This document shows, piece by piece, positions 38,023-47,900 of a stretch of DNA of 64,000 nucleotides; position 1 is the first letter of the stretch; the number at the start of each line of letters is the position of its first letter. This DNA is from Pomphorhynchus laevis (Eukaryota; Acanthocephala; Palaeacanthocephala; Echinorhynchida; Pomphorhynchidae). The notes beneath the pieces are model-generated. The model was not told the origin of the DNA and made no database searches. It saw only the letters and a list, made by a program, of their open reading frames with translations. The stretch lies in NCBI GenBank assembly GCA_012934845.2, contig WNNJ02002159.1, positions 1-64,000 of the forward strand. The letters run 5' to 3'. A program made the position numbers and the translations under genes.

Positions 38023-40963
38023 TTACATGACCACAACAAAACAAAACTGTGAATCAGGTGTCGAGAAGGTGTGAACGGAGGAGGTGTTTGAATGTGATAA
38101 AGGAGGGGCGCGGCGGACGTCGAGAGGGAGTTGATTCCAGGCGAGTGAGGCGGCGACGAGGAAGGATCGGAGACCGTAGTTGTTGGAGTAATTAGGAACG
38201 TGGAGTAAGAGGGTATGACAGGAACGAAGCGATAGCGAGGTGGGGCGAGTATCGTCTAAGAAAGGAAGGTTGATGAACGATGGGGAGCCGACAGCGATGA
38301 GACGAAAAGTAACGAGAAGAAGGCGGAGTTTGATGCGGATGTGGATGGTGGGCCAGGAGAGTTGGGCAAAATATGTGGATGTGTGGTCGAAGCGACGGAG
38401 ACGAAAGAGCACTCGAACGGCGGTGTTGATTATTCGTTGTAGGGGTAGGATGATGGATTTTGGAGAATTAGCGAAAAGGCTAAGGCAGTAATCGATTTTA
38501 GGGAAAAGAAGCGATGAAAGAAGATACATACAAGAACGGAAGTCGATAAGGGGGCGGATACGGCGGATGTCACAGAGAATTAAGTTAGATGAGCGGACCT
38601 TGTCACGGACGAAGGGTTTAAGGGAAAGGTGATCATCGAAATGGAAGCCTAAGAAAGTGAGATTGTGGACTATGGGGATGATCGATGAGGCAAAATATAC
38701 AGTGGGAGGAGATATGTTTGGTTTACGGGGGAGGATCCACATTATTTTGGACTTTTCGGGGTTTAGAACGAGATGGAGATTGGAGAGACGTTTGTAGATA
38801 GAAGAAAGACAGTTGGAGGCAGAAATGCCGATATCGTGTATGCGATGTGCGGGTGCATGAGCATAGATTAGAATGTCATCGGCGTATTGCATGACGTTAA
38901 AGGAGTAAGGTTTGATAAACGGAGAGAGATCGCCAAGCAGAAGAGAGAAAAGCAGGGGACCTAGGACTGAACCTTGTGGGACCCCGCAAAAAATAGGGAT
39001 GGGAGGGGAGGATGATGAATTAGAACAGACGCGAAAGGAACGGTCGGATAGATATGAGGCGAACCATGCTACGGAGGAGGAAGAAAAGCCGTAATCATAA
39101 CGAAGGCGAGAAAGGAGGACGGAGTGGTCGACAATGTCGAATGCGGAGGAGAGGTCGAGGGAGATGAGAACACTATATAGAGCCTTGTCTCGAGAAATGA
39201 GTAAGTCGTTGTACACTTTTATGCATGCGATTTCTGTCGAGTGATTAGAGCGGAAAGCGGATTGGAAAGGAGGGTACAGATTGGATGAGGAGAGATAAGC
39301 GTTGATTTGTATTAAGATGAGGCGTTCTAAGAGCTTAGAAAGAGTAGGGAGTAGTGAAATGGGGCGATAGCTAGAAGGAAGGGAGGGGTCGAGCGATTGT
39401 TTCTTAAGGAGGGACGAACGATTGCGGATTTCCAGTGTGAAGGGAAGATACGACTGCGGATTTCCAGTGTGAAGGGAGGATACGACTGCGGATGGACGAC
39501 TTAAACAAGGTTGTGAGAAATGGGGATATCGATGAGCATATAGATTTTAATATGTGAGTAGGCAGGGGATCGGCAGGTGAGGTTTTGTTGGGCAAGGACA
39601 TGAGGACAGATGATACTTCTGTAGGTGAGACAGGGAGAAGATGAAAGAGTTCCGGAAGGATGAGATTAGACTGGGCAGAGTGGGATAGGATGGAGACCGG
39701 GGTGTGAGAGAGCAACGTGGATACTTTAGTCTGGAGAAATGACGAATAATCATTAGCATTGATGTTGCACGGCGAAGAGGAGCGAGCAAGGATTGAGTTA
39801 AAAGTATGCCAGAGAGTCTTAGAGTTGAATGAAGTGATGATTTTATGCTGCCAGAAGGAGTTGCATTTGGTACGTAGTAGGTTGAGATGAGACCGGCGAA
39901 GAGCAAGATAGGAATCACGGAAAGACGGAGTGATCGAGCGGAAATCACGTCTGAGAGAGCGGTGATAGACTCGAAAAGCATGGCGGAGTCGACGCTTTGA
40001 GAGTAGGCATTGGATGTCAAACCATGGGGCACGGTGCAAGCGACGGTGTGTGTGAGACTTGAAGGGCAAGAGAATATCGAGAGTGGATGTGAGTTCAGAG
40101 TCGAAAAGAAAGGCGAGATCGTTGAGGAGAGGAATATGTTATTGTGGGATAGGATAGATACGATTTGAGTAAGGCAGAGCGGAGAAGGGAGAGGTCAAGA
40201 TTTCTCCAAGGGCGACGTAGGATTGTAGGTGTGTGAGGAGGGGTGTGGTTGTAAGTGAGATCAAGGGTGATACGAGAAAGTGATCGGATAGACCAGGATC
40301 AGAGATGGACAGTGAGGTGTAGGCAGCAAAATGATCGGGGACAGCGATGATGTCGAGTGCCCCACCAAGTATATGTGTGGGGGCAGTGGAGATTAGTTTG
40401 TAATTGTAGTTGGATAGAATGTTGATGAACCGGATGGAATCCGTGGAAGAGGGGCGGTCTAGGCGGATATTGAAGTCGCCTAGAACGAGTGAAGGGATTG
40501 AGGACAAAGAACAATGAGAAAGGAGGTCAGCGAGTTCGGTAAAAAATAAGGCAGTAGGAGCTGATGAACCAGGACGGTATACAATGGCGAGATCTAGAGT
40601 GATCGGGTTAGAATAACGACAAGTGAGCAATTCAAAAGAGCAAGGACTGAAAGGGGGATTGATTTTGCGAAGAGACGCGGGGTGACGCGCGAATGCGACG
40701 ATGCCGCCATGATTAGAGAATTTAGAAGGGCATGAGCTGAGGGGGCGGGCGGATTCGACTAGGGAGCAACCGGTAGAGAGCAGACGGCGAATGGAAAGGT
40801 CGTCGGAATCTGAGTGCCAGGATTCGGTGAGGCAGAAGAGATCGATGGATTGCTTGGTGAATAGGTTGAGGATAAGATCGGATTTATTGAGAATAGATCT
40901 AGTGTTGAGGATACCGAGGCGGAAACCGTGTGTTGTGGCGAAAGAGTCTATTGGAGAAGACAC
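38023..40963 (-). CDS. L2B-1 ORF2: endonuclease and RT, two or three breaks
   Basis: Endonuclease (40963-40139): GILNTRSILNKSDLILNLF, CLTESWHSDSDD, GGIVAFARHP, IVYRPGSS, LGDFNIRLDRPSS and DPGLSDHFLV. Linker (40069-39404): RRLHRAPWFDIQCLLSKRRL and LPNKTSPADPLPTHILK. RT (39216-38023): SLDLSSAFDIVDHSVLLSRL, GVPQGSVLGPLLFSLLLGD and MQYADDILIYAHAP (YADD kept), thumb, SHSNTSSVHTF end. The frame changes near 40140 and again at the duplicated 32-bp block 39424-39487. Closely related to L2A ORF2 in every motif. Confidence 0.85.
39424..39487. repeat. 32-bp direct tandem duplication inside L2B-1 ORF2
   Basis: A unit beginning GCGGATTTCCAGTGTGAAGG is present twice in succession with one base difference. 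32 is not a multiple of three, so it shifts the ORF2 frame. Confidence 0.85.
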
Positions 40964-41013
40964 ATGAGAGAGATGGAGCGCTATCGAATTTTTGGACGGG
41001 TTTGGACAACTTG

Positions 41014-41020
41014 AAAATTT
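41014..41020 (-). promoter_or_regulatory. Candidate -1 frameshift heptamer, L2B-1
   Basis: Sense AAA AAT TTT CAA (KNFQ): A_AAT_TTT in phase. The -1 frame reads KFSSCPNPSKNSIALHLS and stays open into the endonuclease without an ATG before GILNTRSILNKSD. Confidence 0.55.
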
Positions 41021-42088
41021 TTGTCTATGTTTCGGATGGAGAGTGATGTATCGCCGTTTTCCTCGCGACGGCGTTTTTAGATGCGGGCTGAAGAGATTTG
41101 AGCGATTTCAGAAGGGGCGCGATCGGGGAAAATTCGAGTGGTTGAAGATGACATGAGTTTGAATCGTTGAGAGAGGACAGAAGACGCGTGAGAGCGATGC
41201 TTGAAAACAATTTTTAGGAGAGGGGGCTGGGAAGGATTAGATTGAGAAGATTTGTTTAGACGGATGAATGCGACAGGAGAAATGTCCTTGAAAAAGGATG
41301 GTTTATCCGCAGGGACAATAGACGAGAGGATGGATCTGAAGGCGGAAACATCGTGGTCTAGACGTGCTTGTGGAGATAGGGAGTTAGAAGGCTTGTTATT
41401 AGTGACAATGACGCAACGATTGCGAGAAGCAAAGCGCTTCCGTAAAGGAGGACGACTGACGTGAGTAGGTGAGATCACGATAGAAGAGCTGGCAGTTGAT
41501 GATTTGGAGGGATTTGGTTTGACGACGGGAGACATAGAGGATAATGATAATAAAGAGGGTGGCAAGCGATGTGAGGAAAGGTTATGAGTGGAAGGATAGT
41601 GGAGGTTGGTGGAGGTGATTTTGATTGATGGATGCAAGTTATTGAGAAACGAGACGGGAAGGACGGGACGTGGGGTGTCGGGGAATGAAAATACATTAGT
41701 TGTAACAATTTGTGGCTCCGTCACTGTCTCGGTAGAATTATCATAAACTTGACAAAATCCATCTTGCTGCGATACAATTTGCGGCTCCTTCACTGTCTCA
41801 TTAGATTTATCAGAAATTTGAGAAATTCGATCATGCTGCGATGCCATTTCCAATTGCTCTAAGCGTTTTTTTTAACAAGTTGATTTGTTTCGCCGCACAG
41901 AATCCGCAGTTGAACGGTGCCCTGCCACAAGTTTCCTGACCCAAAGCATAATTATGTGTTACTGATGTCCAGATTTGACAGCCGCTAGCGGAGCATTTTA
42001 CTTGTATGTTCTCGAGCTTGCCGGTTTTATCGGTATCAACAGAGATTGCTCGCTTGGCTTTTGGTAGATTTTTCTTCTTATCTCCCAT
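41014..42088 (-). CDS. L2B-1 ORF1: zinc-finger/coiled-coil protein
   Basis: Starts MGDKKKNLPKAKRAISVDTD at 42088. Zinc-binding pattern CSASGCQIWTS...FNCGFCAAK (residues about 32-68), matching the ACCSVNCNIW...CCGVC pattern of LINE D ORF1. One additional A in an A8 run breaks the frame at INLLKK; with seven As it would read LLKKRLEQLEMASQHD, a coiled-coil start, and go on into 41853-41077 (SDKSNETVKEPQIVSQQDGF, a Ser/Pro-rich linker, LLKIVFKHRSHASSVLSQRF, FPDRAPSEIAQISSARI). A further frame change precedes the final IRNIDKNFQVV block next to the heptamer at 41014-41020. Confidence 0.75.
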
Positions 42089-42135
42089 TAACTGTACATT
42101 GCAATAGTTTACAATTTTTAAAGCTGCGCTCCTTG

Positions 42136-42182
42136 TTGTATGTTATTTATCTCAAACCTTTTTTTTATCTCAAATTTTTTTT
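42136..42182 (-). promoter_or_regulatory. Tandem 5' leader modules at the start of L2B-1
   Basis: Sense: A8-TTTGAGAT, then A8-GG-TTTGAGATAAATAAC-ATACA. The second unit equals the 5' start of RLEA-2 and RLEA-4; the first is a partial repeat of it. The element proper (GGAGCGCAGC..., ORF1 ATG at 42088) follows. Confidence 0.75.
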
Positions 42183-42402
42183 CTTATGTAGTCTGATTCT
42201 CCTATAAAACTGCCTAGTAGCTTAACACCACGAGTTGACACTTGTACTCCTCTTTGTTTAAAACATTCACCATCCCTGAATGAAGAGCCCTGATGTATTA
42301 AGATGGTACATTTTAATGGATTTAAATGAAATCCGTATCTTGGACTTATATCGTAGATAACAAATCTTCATAGCGCCCTACGCATACTCCGTCGTCTGCG
42401 TA

Positions 42403-44004
42403 CTACCGATGAACAATACCAGGAAATCTAGTTCTGAGGTATTGAATTAGCGGCAGTGAAGCAGCTGCGTATGCACACATTGCAAGGGGATCACCTTGGG
42501 TGAACCCTTCCTCAGAGAGAATTATATCTTTGTGTACAGATAATGTAGACGGAGAGGAATAACAATTTGCAAGGATTATCGACAGGCTTGGACATACTTT
42601 GATCATATTCTCGAGTGCGATTGATCTGTTGATGCTATTAAATGCGTTTTCAGCGTCCAGCATTAAAATACAGTGTTCATCAGATCTCTCATATTCATTT
42701 CTTATAGAGTGTATTCTGAACTCAGTGCCGCAGCGTTGACCTGCACATAGCTGTGTTTTGCCTGAAACTGTTATTACTTGCTTGCGTATACGGCTTGAAA
42801 TTATTCTACCGACGATGCGACAAAGGACTTGCCCAATTCCTATAAGTCGAACTCCCGGACACTTATCTATGGGTATTAATCTGCATACCTTGTATGCTTC
42901 GAGTTGGACATCATCTATTATGTCAGTAGCAATGCGAATTGCAAATTCCGCTACCTGATCTGCAAGATTTCTGGATTCAGGTTCGTATTGAGTCAGCATT
43001 GACCTCCAATGGTTTGCATCCAGTCCGGAAGGACCTGCACATCTGTTGGTTCGTTTAGAGGCTCTTTGAACATCATCTGCGTTAATGTCCCGAAAAATTA
43101 CATCGCTAAACTGATGACATCCATCAATATCTGAATGAAGAAGACATTTAACGTCTAATGGGGATGGTTTCGGATGCAGACTTTTTAGCTTCTCAAATAC
43201 CGTTATATTCCCACATTTATCGGATAACTGCAATATCCTTGAATTCTCCACGCCACTGCTCAGTATACGCATCGCCGCTTTAAATTTTCCGTTATGTGTT
43301 AGTTTTATAATATTCTGCAAAATTTTATCTGTTCCTATCTGAGTCCGTCGTTGGCAGGGGCTGTCATTTTGTTGAAGAAAACGTGCTTCGATAAGAAGTG
43401 CTTTTATATCGCCATCTTTCCGCATCCTTATCCTCCGTTCAAGGGTTTTTCTCAGGACACTGACCTTGCGGGATGAAATTCTCTGGAGAATCAGTTGTGG
43501 CAAAATCGTCATTATTTTAAATGAGATGTTTGCCTTAGCCATGTTGTTGAAAATAACAAGATGAGACGTCATTAATTCGATAAATGTCCTTGTGAGGTTG
43601 CATCTAGGTAAGTTGAATAAATTCGGTCTCCAGTGTATTACTTCGTAGTAAATGGCATTTATTCTTACTGATAATTCATCGAGTTGTGACAAATTTGAGT
43701 TTAGTGTGGATACAGTGTTTCTGGCTGTATTAATTGTTAAATTGCTTGCAGAATCAATTGTTGAATAGCTTGCAGTAACAGTTGTTGGGATAGTTTCGGC
43801 TTCGTTACTATTACAAGATGTTGTTTGATTGCGACAATTCGGGGCCTGACGGTTGACACAATGTTTGGAATCTTTTGCACATCGGCAACGTTTACATGCA
43901 GCTGCGAAACCTTTACAGTCGCAACACCTTGTTGTGTTTGACGGCTTCCCGCGTGTCATCATTTGTATGTTATTTATCTCAAATGTAAGAATTTTAATAA
44001 CCAA
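42403..44004 (-). CDS. RLEA-5 N-terminal half: CXC cluster and first part of RT
   Basis: Frame of 533 codons; the likely start is MMTRGKPSN at 43962, because upstream codons translate the leader. CXC-like cluster CCDCKGFAAACKRCRCAK with HCVNRQAPNCRN (one Cys replaced by Arg). Linker with IYYEVIHWRPNLFNLPRCN; RVSVLRKTLERRIRM-like block; AGPSGLDANHWRSML; RT motifs CRLIPIDKCPGVRLIGIGQV, LMLDAENAFNSINRS and SEEGFTQGDPLAMCAYAAAS. It ends at a stop just before YADD (TAC codon context at 42402); the YADDGVCVG motif lies right after it. Confidence 0.8.
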   Translation of the reverse strand: MVIKILTFEINNIQMMTRGKPSNTTRCCDCKGFAAACKRCRCAKDSKHCVNRQAPNCRNQTTSCNSNEAETIPTTVTASYSTIDSASNLTINTARNTVSTLNSNLSQLDELSVRINAIYYEVIHWRPNLFNLPRCNLTRTFIELMTSHLVIFNNMAKANISFKIMTILPQLILQRISSRKVSVLRKTLERRIRMRKDGDIKALLIEARFLQQNDSPCQRRTQIGTDKILQNIIKLTHNGKFKAAMRILSSGVENSRILQLSDKCGNITVFEKLKSLHPKPSPLDVKCLLHSDIDGCHQFSDVIFRDINADDVQRASKRTNRCAGPSGLDANHWRSMLTQYEPESRNLADQVAEFAIRIATDIIDDVQLEAYKVCRLIPIDKCPGVRLIGIGQVLCRIVGRIISSRIRKQVITVSGKTQLCAGQRCGTEFRIHSIRNEYERSDEHCILMLDAENAFNSINRSIALENMIKVCPSLSIILANCYSSPSTLSVHKDIILSEEGFTQGDPLAMCAYAAASLPLIQYLRTRFPGIVHR

Positions 44005-44219
44005 GACTTTTGTTTTAACGTTGTCGATGTCGTCGATGGTTGTCGTTGTCGATGTCGTCGATAATTGTCGTTGTCGGTGTCGTCGATGGTTGTCGTTGTC
44101 GATGTCGTCGATGGTTGTCGCTGTCGTTGTCGATGTCGTCGATGGTTGTCGGTGTTTATGATATTTGGATGCTTTTGTAAGTAGTTATTAGTTAGCAGCT
44201 AAGAATTTCAAACTTTTTT
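43972..44219 (-). promoter_or_regulatory. RLEA-5 5' region with three leader modules
   Basis: Sense order: A6-GTTTGAAATTCTTAGCTGCT (44177-44219), GTTGTCG repeats, GTCTTGGTTATTAAAA (about 43990-44012), TTTGAGATAAATAACATACA (43973-43992) directly before the ORF ATG. RLEA-2 has the last and the first of these in the opposite order. Confidence 0.7.
44015..44155. repeat. GTTGTCGATGTCGTCGATG-type repeats, RLEA-5 5'UTR
   Basis: About seven imperfect units of 18-21 bp made of GTCGTCGATGGTTGTCG. The same motif family occurs in the LINE D 5'UTR (7620-7735). Confidence 0.8.
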
Positions 44220-44470
44220 ATAATTTTTTTATATATACCTGATTTATTTCAAAAATTACATTCAAAATATCCCGCAAATGGGCTCATTTAAAACAAACAA
44301 AATTAAAATAAATATTCATTTGATGTAATCACCGTCTCCGTATTGGAATGTAGCCAGAATGGCGCAGGATCTTTGATCTTGATGCTCTTAAGCATGCCGA
44401 TACCATTCTAGCCGAAGATATGCCGATTGATGTGTGCAAAGCGCTCATCTCATCACTATAGTATGTTCCT
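44220..44470 (-). pseudogene. RLEA-6: 3' end fragment
   Basis: Minus-strand end of an RLEA element: KKGTYYSDEMSALHTSIGIS and ARMVSACLRASRSK (C-terminal helix of the RLE protein), then a 3'UTR with CCC-ATTTGC-GGG (about 44267-44279) and an A7-TTAT tail that meets the RLEA-5 5' A-run at 44219/44220. It is cut at 44470, where an opposite-strand RLEA fragment begins. Confidence 0.75.
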
Positions 44471-44870
44471 TTTTTATTATTATTAGTATTACAAGTTGCA
44501 GATATAGAAAGAGGTACTTTCTTTCCTCTTATATTTTCTACGTCAGGTGGTATTGGACCTGAGACAGATAAAATACTAAAATGGATAGCAGCCAAATATG
44601 CTGATCGTAATAAGCTTGCATACAGCGAATGTATTTCTAGGCTGAAATCAAAAATCAGTGTCGCCATTGCAGTTAGTGCATCGGTTTGTATACGTGCTAC
44701 AAGGCTTAGAATAAACGAACAAACACAGAATTATCAAACATAGTAAAAGATGGGCAAGCGTCTAAGATTTACATCAATGAATGATCAAAAAGCAAACAAA
44801 TTTAAGGATATTATGTGTATTTGTTGTTTATTTTTATAATAAAAACTGGTATTTAAAAAAAAATTACAAG
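44471..44870 (+). pseudogene. RLEA-7: plus-strand 3' end fragment
   Basis: Reads VADIERGTFFPLIFSTSGGI, GPETDKILKWIAAKYADR, NKLAYSECISRLKSKISVAI and SASVCIRATR, i.e. the last ~80 residues of an RLEA protein, uninterrupted, then a 3'UTR and an A-rich tail near 44855-44866. It lies in the opposite orientation to its neighbours and is joined head-to-head to RLEA-6. Confidence 0.75.
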
Positions 44871-44949
44871 TTATAGCCAAATGGCTGTTTCAACTGATCA
44901 CATAGGAAATAAAAAAGAAAAGAAAAGAAGAAAAAAAAGTTAATAGCGG

Positions 44950-47900
44950 TTACATAATATTGTATACATTCGGAATGCCATGATCGTTAATCCACTGACG
45001 AAGTTGAACTTTAAATTGAGATAAGTCCTTGGTACATGCTATTTCTCCTGGCAACGCGTTCCAGGCGTTTAATGCTCGATGTGAGAGCCTAGCCAAACTC
45101 ACTACTTTACCATGGGGAAACTTAAATAGTTTCAACGGGTGGCCACGATGCGTCTGAGAACAAACTTTAACATAGCACGAGGGAAAACCATCTATCCCAT
45201 TTACCATTCGCCATAATGCAACAAGGTCTAGGTAATATAGCCTCTGACCCAAAGATGGTATCTTTAGAAATTCAAGCCGTTCACGATATGAATATGATCC
45301 ATCCATACACATTCGAGAACCTCTACGAAGGATTGACTCTAGTCTATTGAACTCTTTCTTAGTGTATGGAAAAACTGCTTGCACGCAGTACTCTATATGC
45401 GGGCGAACAAGAGCGCAGTAAAGCCGTTTGAAGACGTATGGATTAATACGATTAAATGCATTTTTGACGCAGTACATAGCTCGCAAAGCCTTGCTATGGG
45501 CAAACTCTGTATTTGATCGGGATTTCAATGTCCTATGCACCATGACACCCAGATCCCTATACTCCATGACGACATTAAGAATTGAAGTTCCGAGGCGAAA
45601 ACGACGGTCATCGCAACGCCTTCCTAATTTCATGTGGCCGCATTTGTCAACATTGATCTTCATACCAGTAGCCTCACTCCATTGATATATTTCATTAAGG
45701 TCTTCCTGCAGGGAAATGCCAAGCGGATCAATATCATCTACAGACCATATTTTGAGGTCGTCAGCAAAAGCAAGACAGGGACTCTGAATCCGCAGCAACA
45801 AATCGTTAAGGAACACAATAAACAGCAGAGGTCCTAGTACGGTACCTTGCGGAACACCACAGTAAACGCGTCTGGAAGTGGAAAGATGGGTGCCAACTCT
45901 CACCCTAAAGAAACGATGACGTAGGAAATCTTGAATCCAATTACACAACATTACAGGAATGCCGTAGTTAAATAGTAATGCTACCAAGCTCTCATGCGGC
46001 AACCGATCAAATGCTCTTGAAAAGTCAATGAATACCACATTAATTGATTGGCCGCGACTGACCGCCTCAACCCACATTTCGCGTGAAGTCAATAAGTTTG
46101 TTAAGCAGGAACGACCAGGGAGGAAACCGTGCTGAGAAGACGACATTATTCCGAGTTCCCTCAAGTGATGCCTGATCCGGGTGGCGATCAACTTTTCAAG
46201 CACTTTGCATAGAGAACTAGTCAGGCTGATTGGTCTATAGTCAGTACAAGCCGTTGCAATGGTTTTCTTTGGGATCGGAACTACGATGGCAGTTTTCCAG
46301 ACTTCAGGAACACATCCACTGGTCAAACTGTTCTCAAAAATAGCAAGAAGGGAAGGAGCCAAATATCTAGATAAATTCTTCAAGAGAAACGGCGAAATGT
46401 CATCAGGGCCAGTAGAGCTAAATGGGTCAAGCTGATCAAGCTGACTTACAATCTCACTAATCGTTACTGGAAGAAAACGCGAAGATTGCTTTAATGCTAC
46501 ACCATGCGAAGTGATAGAAGCTCTTTGTGAATTATTTGTCGGTATCGAAAAAGACGTAGCAAGGCATTCCACAATACCACTCTGAGAAGTTATCATACAT
46601 CCCTCCGCATTAAGGACATACTTGATTTCTGTATTAAGGGTTCTGTTGCGACGAACATAGGCCCAGAATAGTTTTGGATTCCGTGTTACATTATTAGCGA
46701 TATACGATTCGAATGCACATCGTTTTGTTGCTTTCACTCTAGTACAAAGATTTCGAACATATTTATATCTGGCAGAGAAACTAGAATCAGAACGCTGAAG
46801 CTTCCATAAACCATTTCTTGAACTTATTAGTTGTCTGACGTTGGAATCTATCCATGCAGGTGACTTAGCAGCATAAGAGGATTCGCGCATAGGGGCAAGA
46901 ATATCAGATAATTTATGTAGGTAATCAGTGATCATATTCAATGATAGCTTGTCCGTGTTCATAAAAGTACACGGGAATTGGTTGTAAACTCTCAAAACAT
47001 CTTCTCTTCTCACTTTCGACCAATGACGTTTGTAAGTTTTTGAACAAGGTGGACAGAATCTGGAATAAGGGACAGCCGTCAAGGAGAGCAAGCAGTGGTC
47101 ACTACTTCCTAAAGGAGGGAGATGATCAACTTTGATTATGTCTCCTACATATCTGGAAAACACCAGATCAAGTACCGAATCCGATCTTGAAGTTAAGCAA
47201 GTTGGTTCTTGTACATGCTGAATCAGCATGAGTTCCTCAGCAAGGAACACAGATATTTCCCTTTCCGTGGAACTGCCATCAGAAAAGACATAGTCTGACC
47301 ATCTAGATCGTGGAAGATTAAAATCGCCCAAAAGAATAAAGTGAGGGGAGGAACATACCGATTGTAAAATAAGTTTTAGTTGATCAGTGTCTGCAATTAC
47401 TGACGGAGATCGATACACGACGCAAAAATTCATACTGGTCGCTGAGTGATCAATACGGAAGCATAGAGTCTCAAAAGACCCACAAGGGTCACAAATATTC
47501 AACACCTCAGATATGAGGAAATTTTCTCTGACATACGCGGCGACACCGCCACCTCGCCTACCTGATATCCTGTCGCTTCGTATAAGGCGAAAACCAGGAA
47601 TGTTCACAGTGGTATCGACAATATATTGATGCAACCAGGACTCAGCAACGCAGAAAATGTCATACGAATGAGAAAGCATGTGATACTTCAACTCCACTAT
47701 TTGAGCAGGCAAACTACGAAGATTAGAATACCCAATCGATAAATAGCGTGTGGGTTGTGGTAAGGGATTACTAGGAACGGTGAATAATTTGCTGAATGAA
47801 ACTAAGTGTCCCAGATCAGAATTGAAACTAACACTATTGAAGAGTTGCGATGAATGACTGTTGAAACTACCTTTTCCAGACGAACTAGCAAAATTCAAAC

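Larger units (their letters stand above)
37978..42182 (-). mobile_element. L2B-1: full-length L2-type LINE with 8-bp duplication
   Basis: Complete 4.2-kb minus-strand L2B element inserted into RLEA-5, duplication CTTATGTA on both sides. 5' end at 42182: a partial and then a full copy of the A8-TTTGAGAT leader (42167-42182 and 42136-42166), the same leader that starts RLEA-2 and RLEA-4. ORF1 (zinc finger, coiled coil), ORF2 (APE, RT), 3' hairpin GCGTGC-GCTG-GCACGC followed by ATTTGCCACGTTAAAA and an A-rich tail. Broken by an extra A in ORF1 (A8 run near 41871), a stop at the ORF1 end, a 32-bp tandem duplication at 39424-39487 and a frame change near 40140. Confidence 0.9.
36601..44219 (-). mobile_element. 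RLEA-5: full-length RLE LINE split by L2B-1
   Basis: 5' part 42191-44219, 3' part 36601-37969, with L2B-1 between. The join is exact: GSFIGESDYIR before and YIRENVEKMTEKWVV after, sharing the 8-bp duplication CTTATGTA (37970-37977, 42183-42190). 5' end: A-run and GTTTGAAATTCTTAGCTGCT module (44177-44219), GTTGTCGATG repeats (44015-44155), GTCTTGGTTATT and TTTGAGATAAATAAC modules (43972-44012), then ORF. The 3' end has CCC-ATTTGC-GGG and an A7 tail followed closely by RLEA-4. Inactive: at least three frame breaks. Confidence 0.9.

Noticed and set aside
19425-44470. The RLEA array as a true telomere.
   Set aside because: No simple telomeric repeat was seen, and other LINEs and a host exon flank it. 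Kept only as an array with telomere-like organisation.
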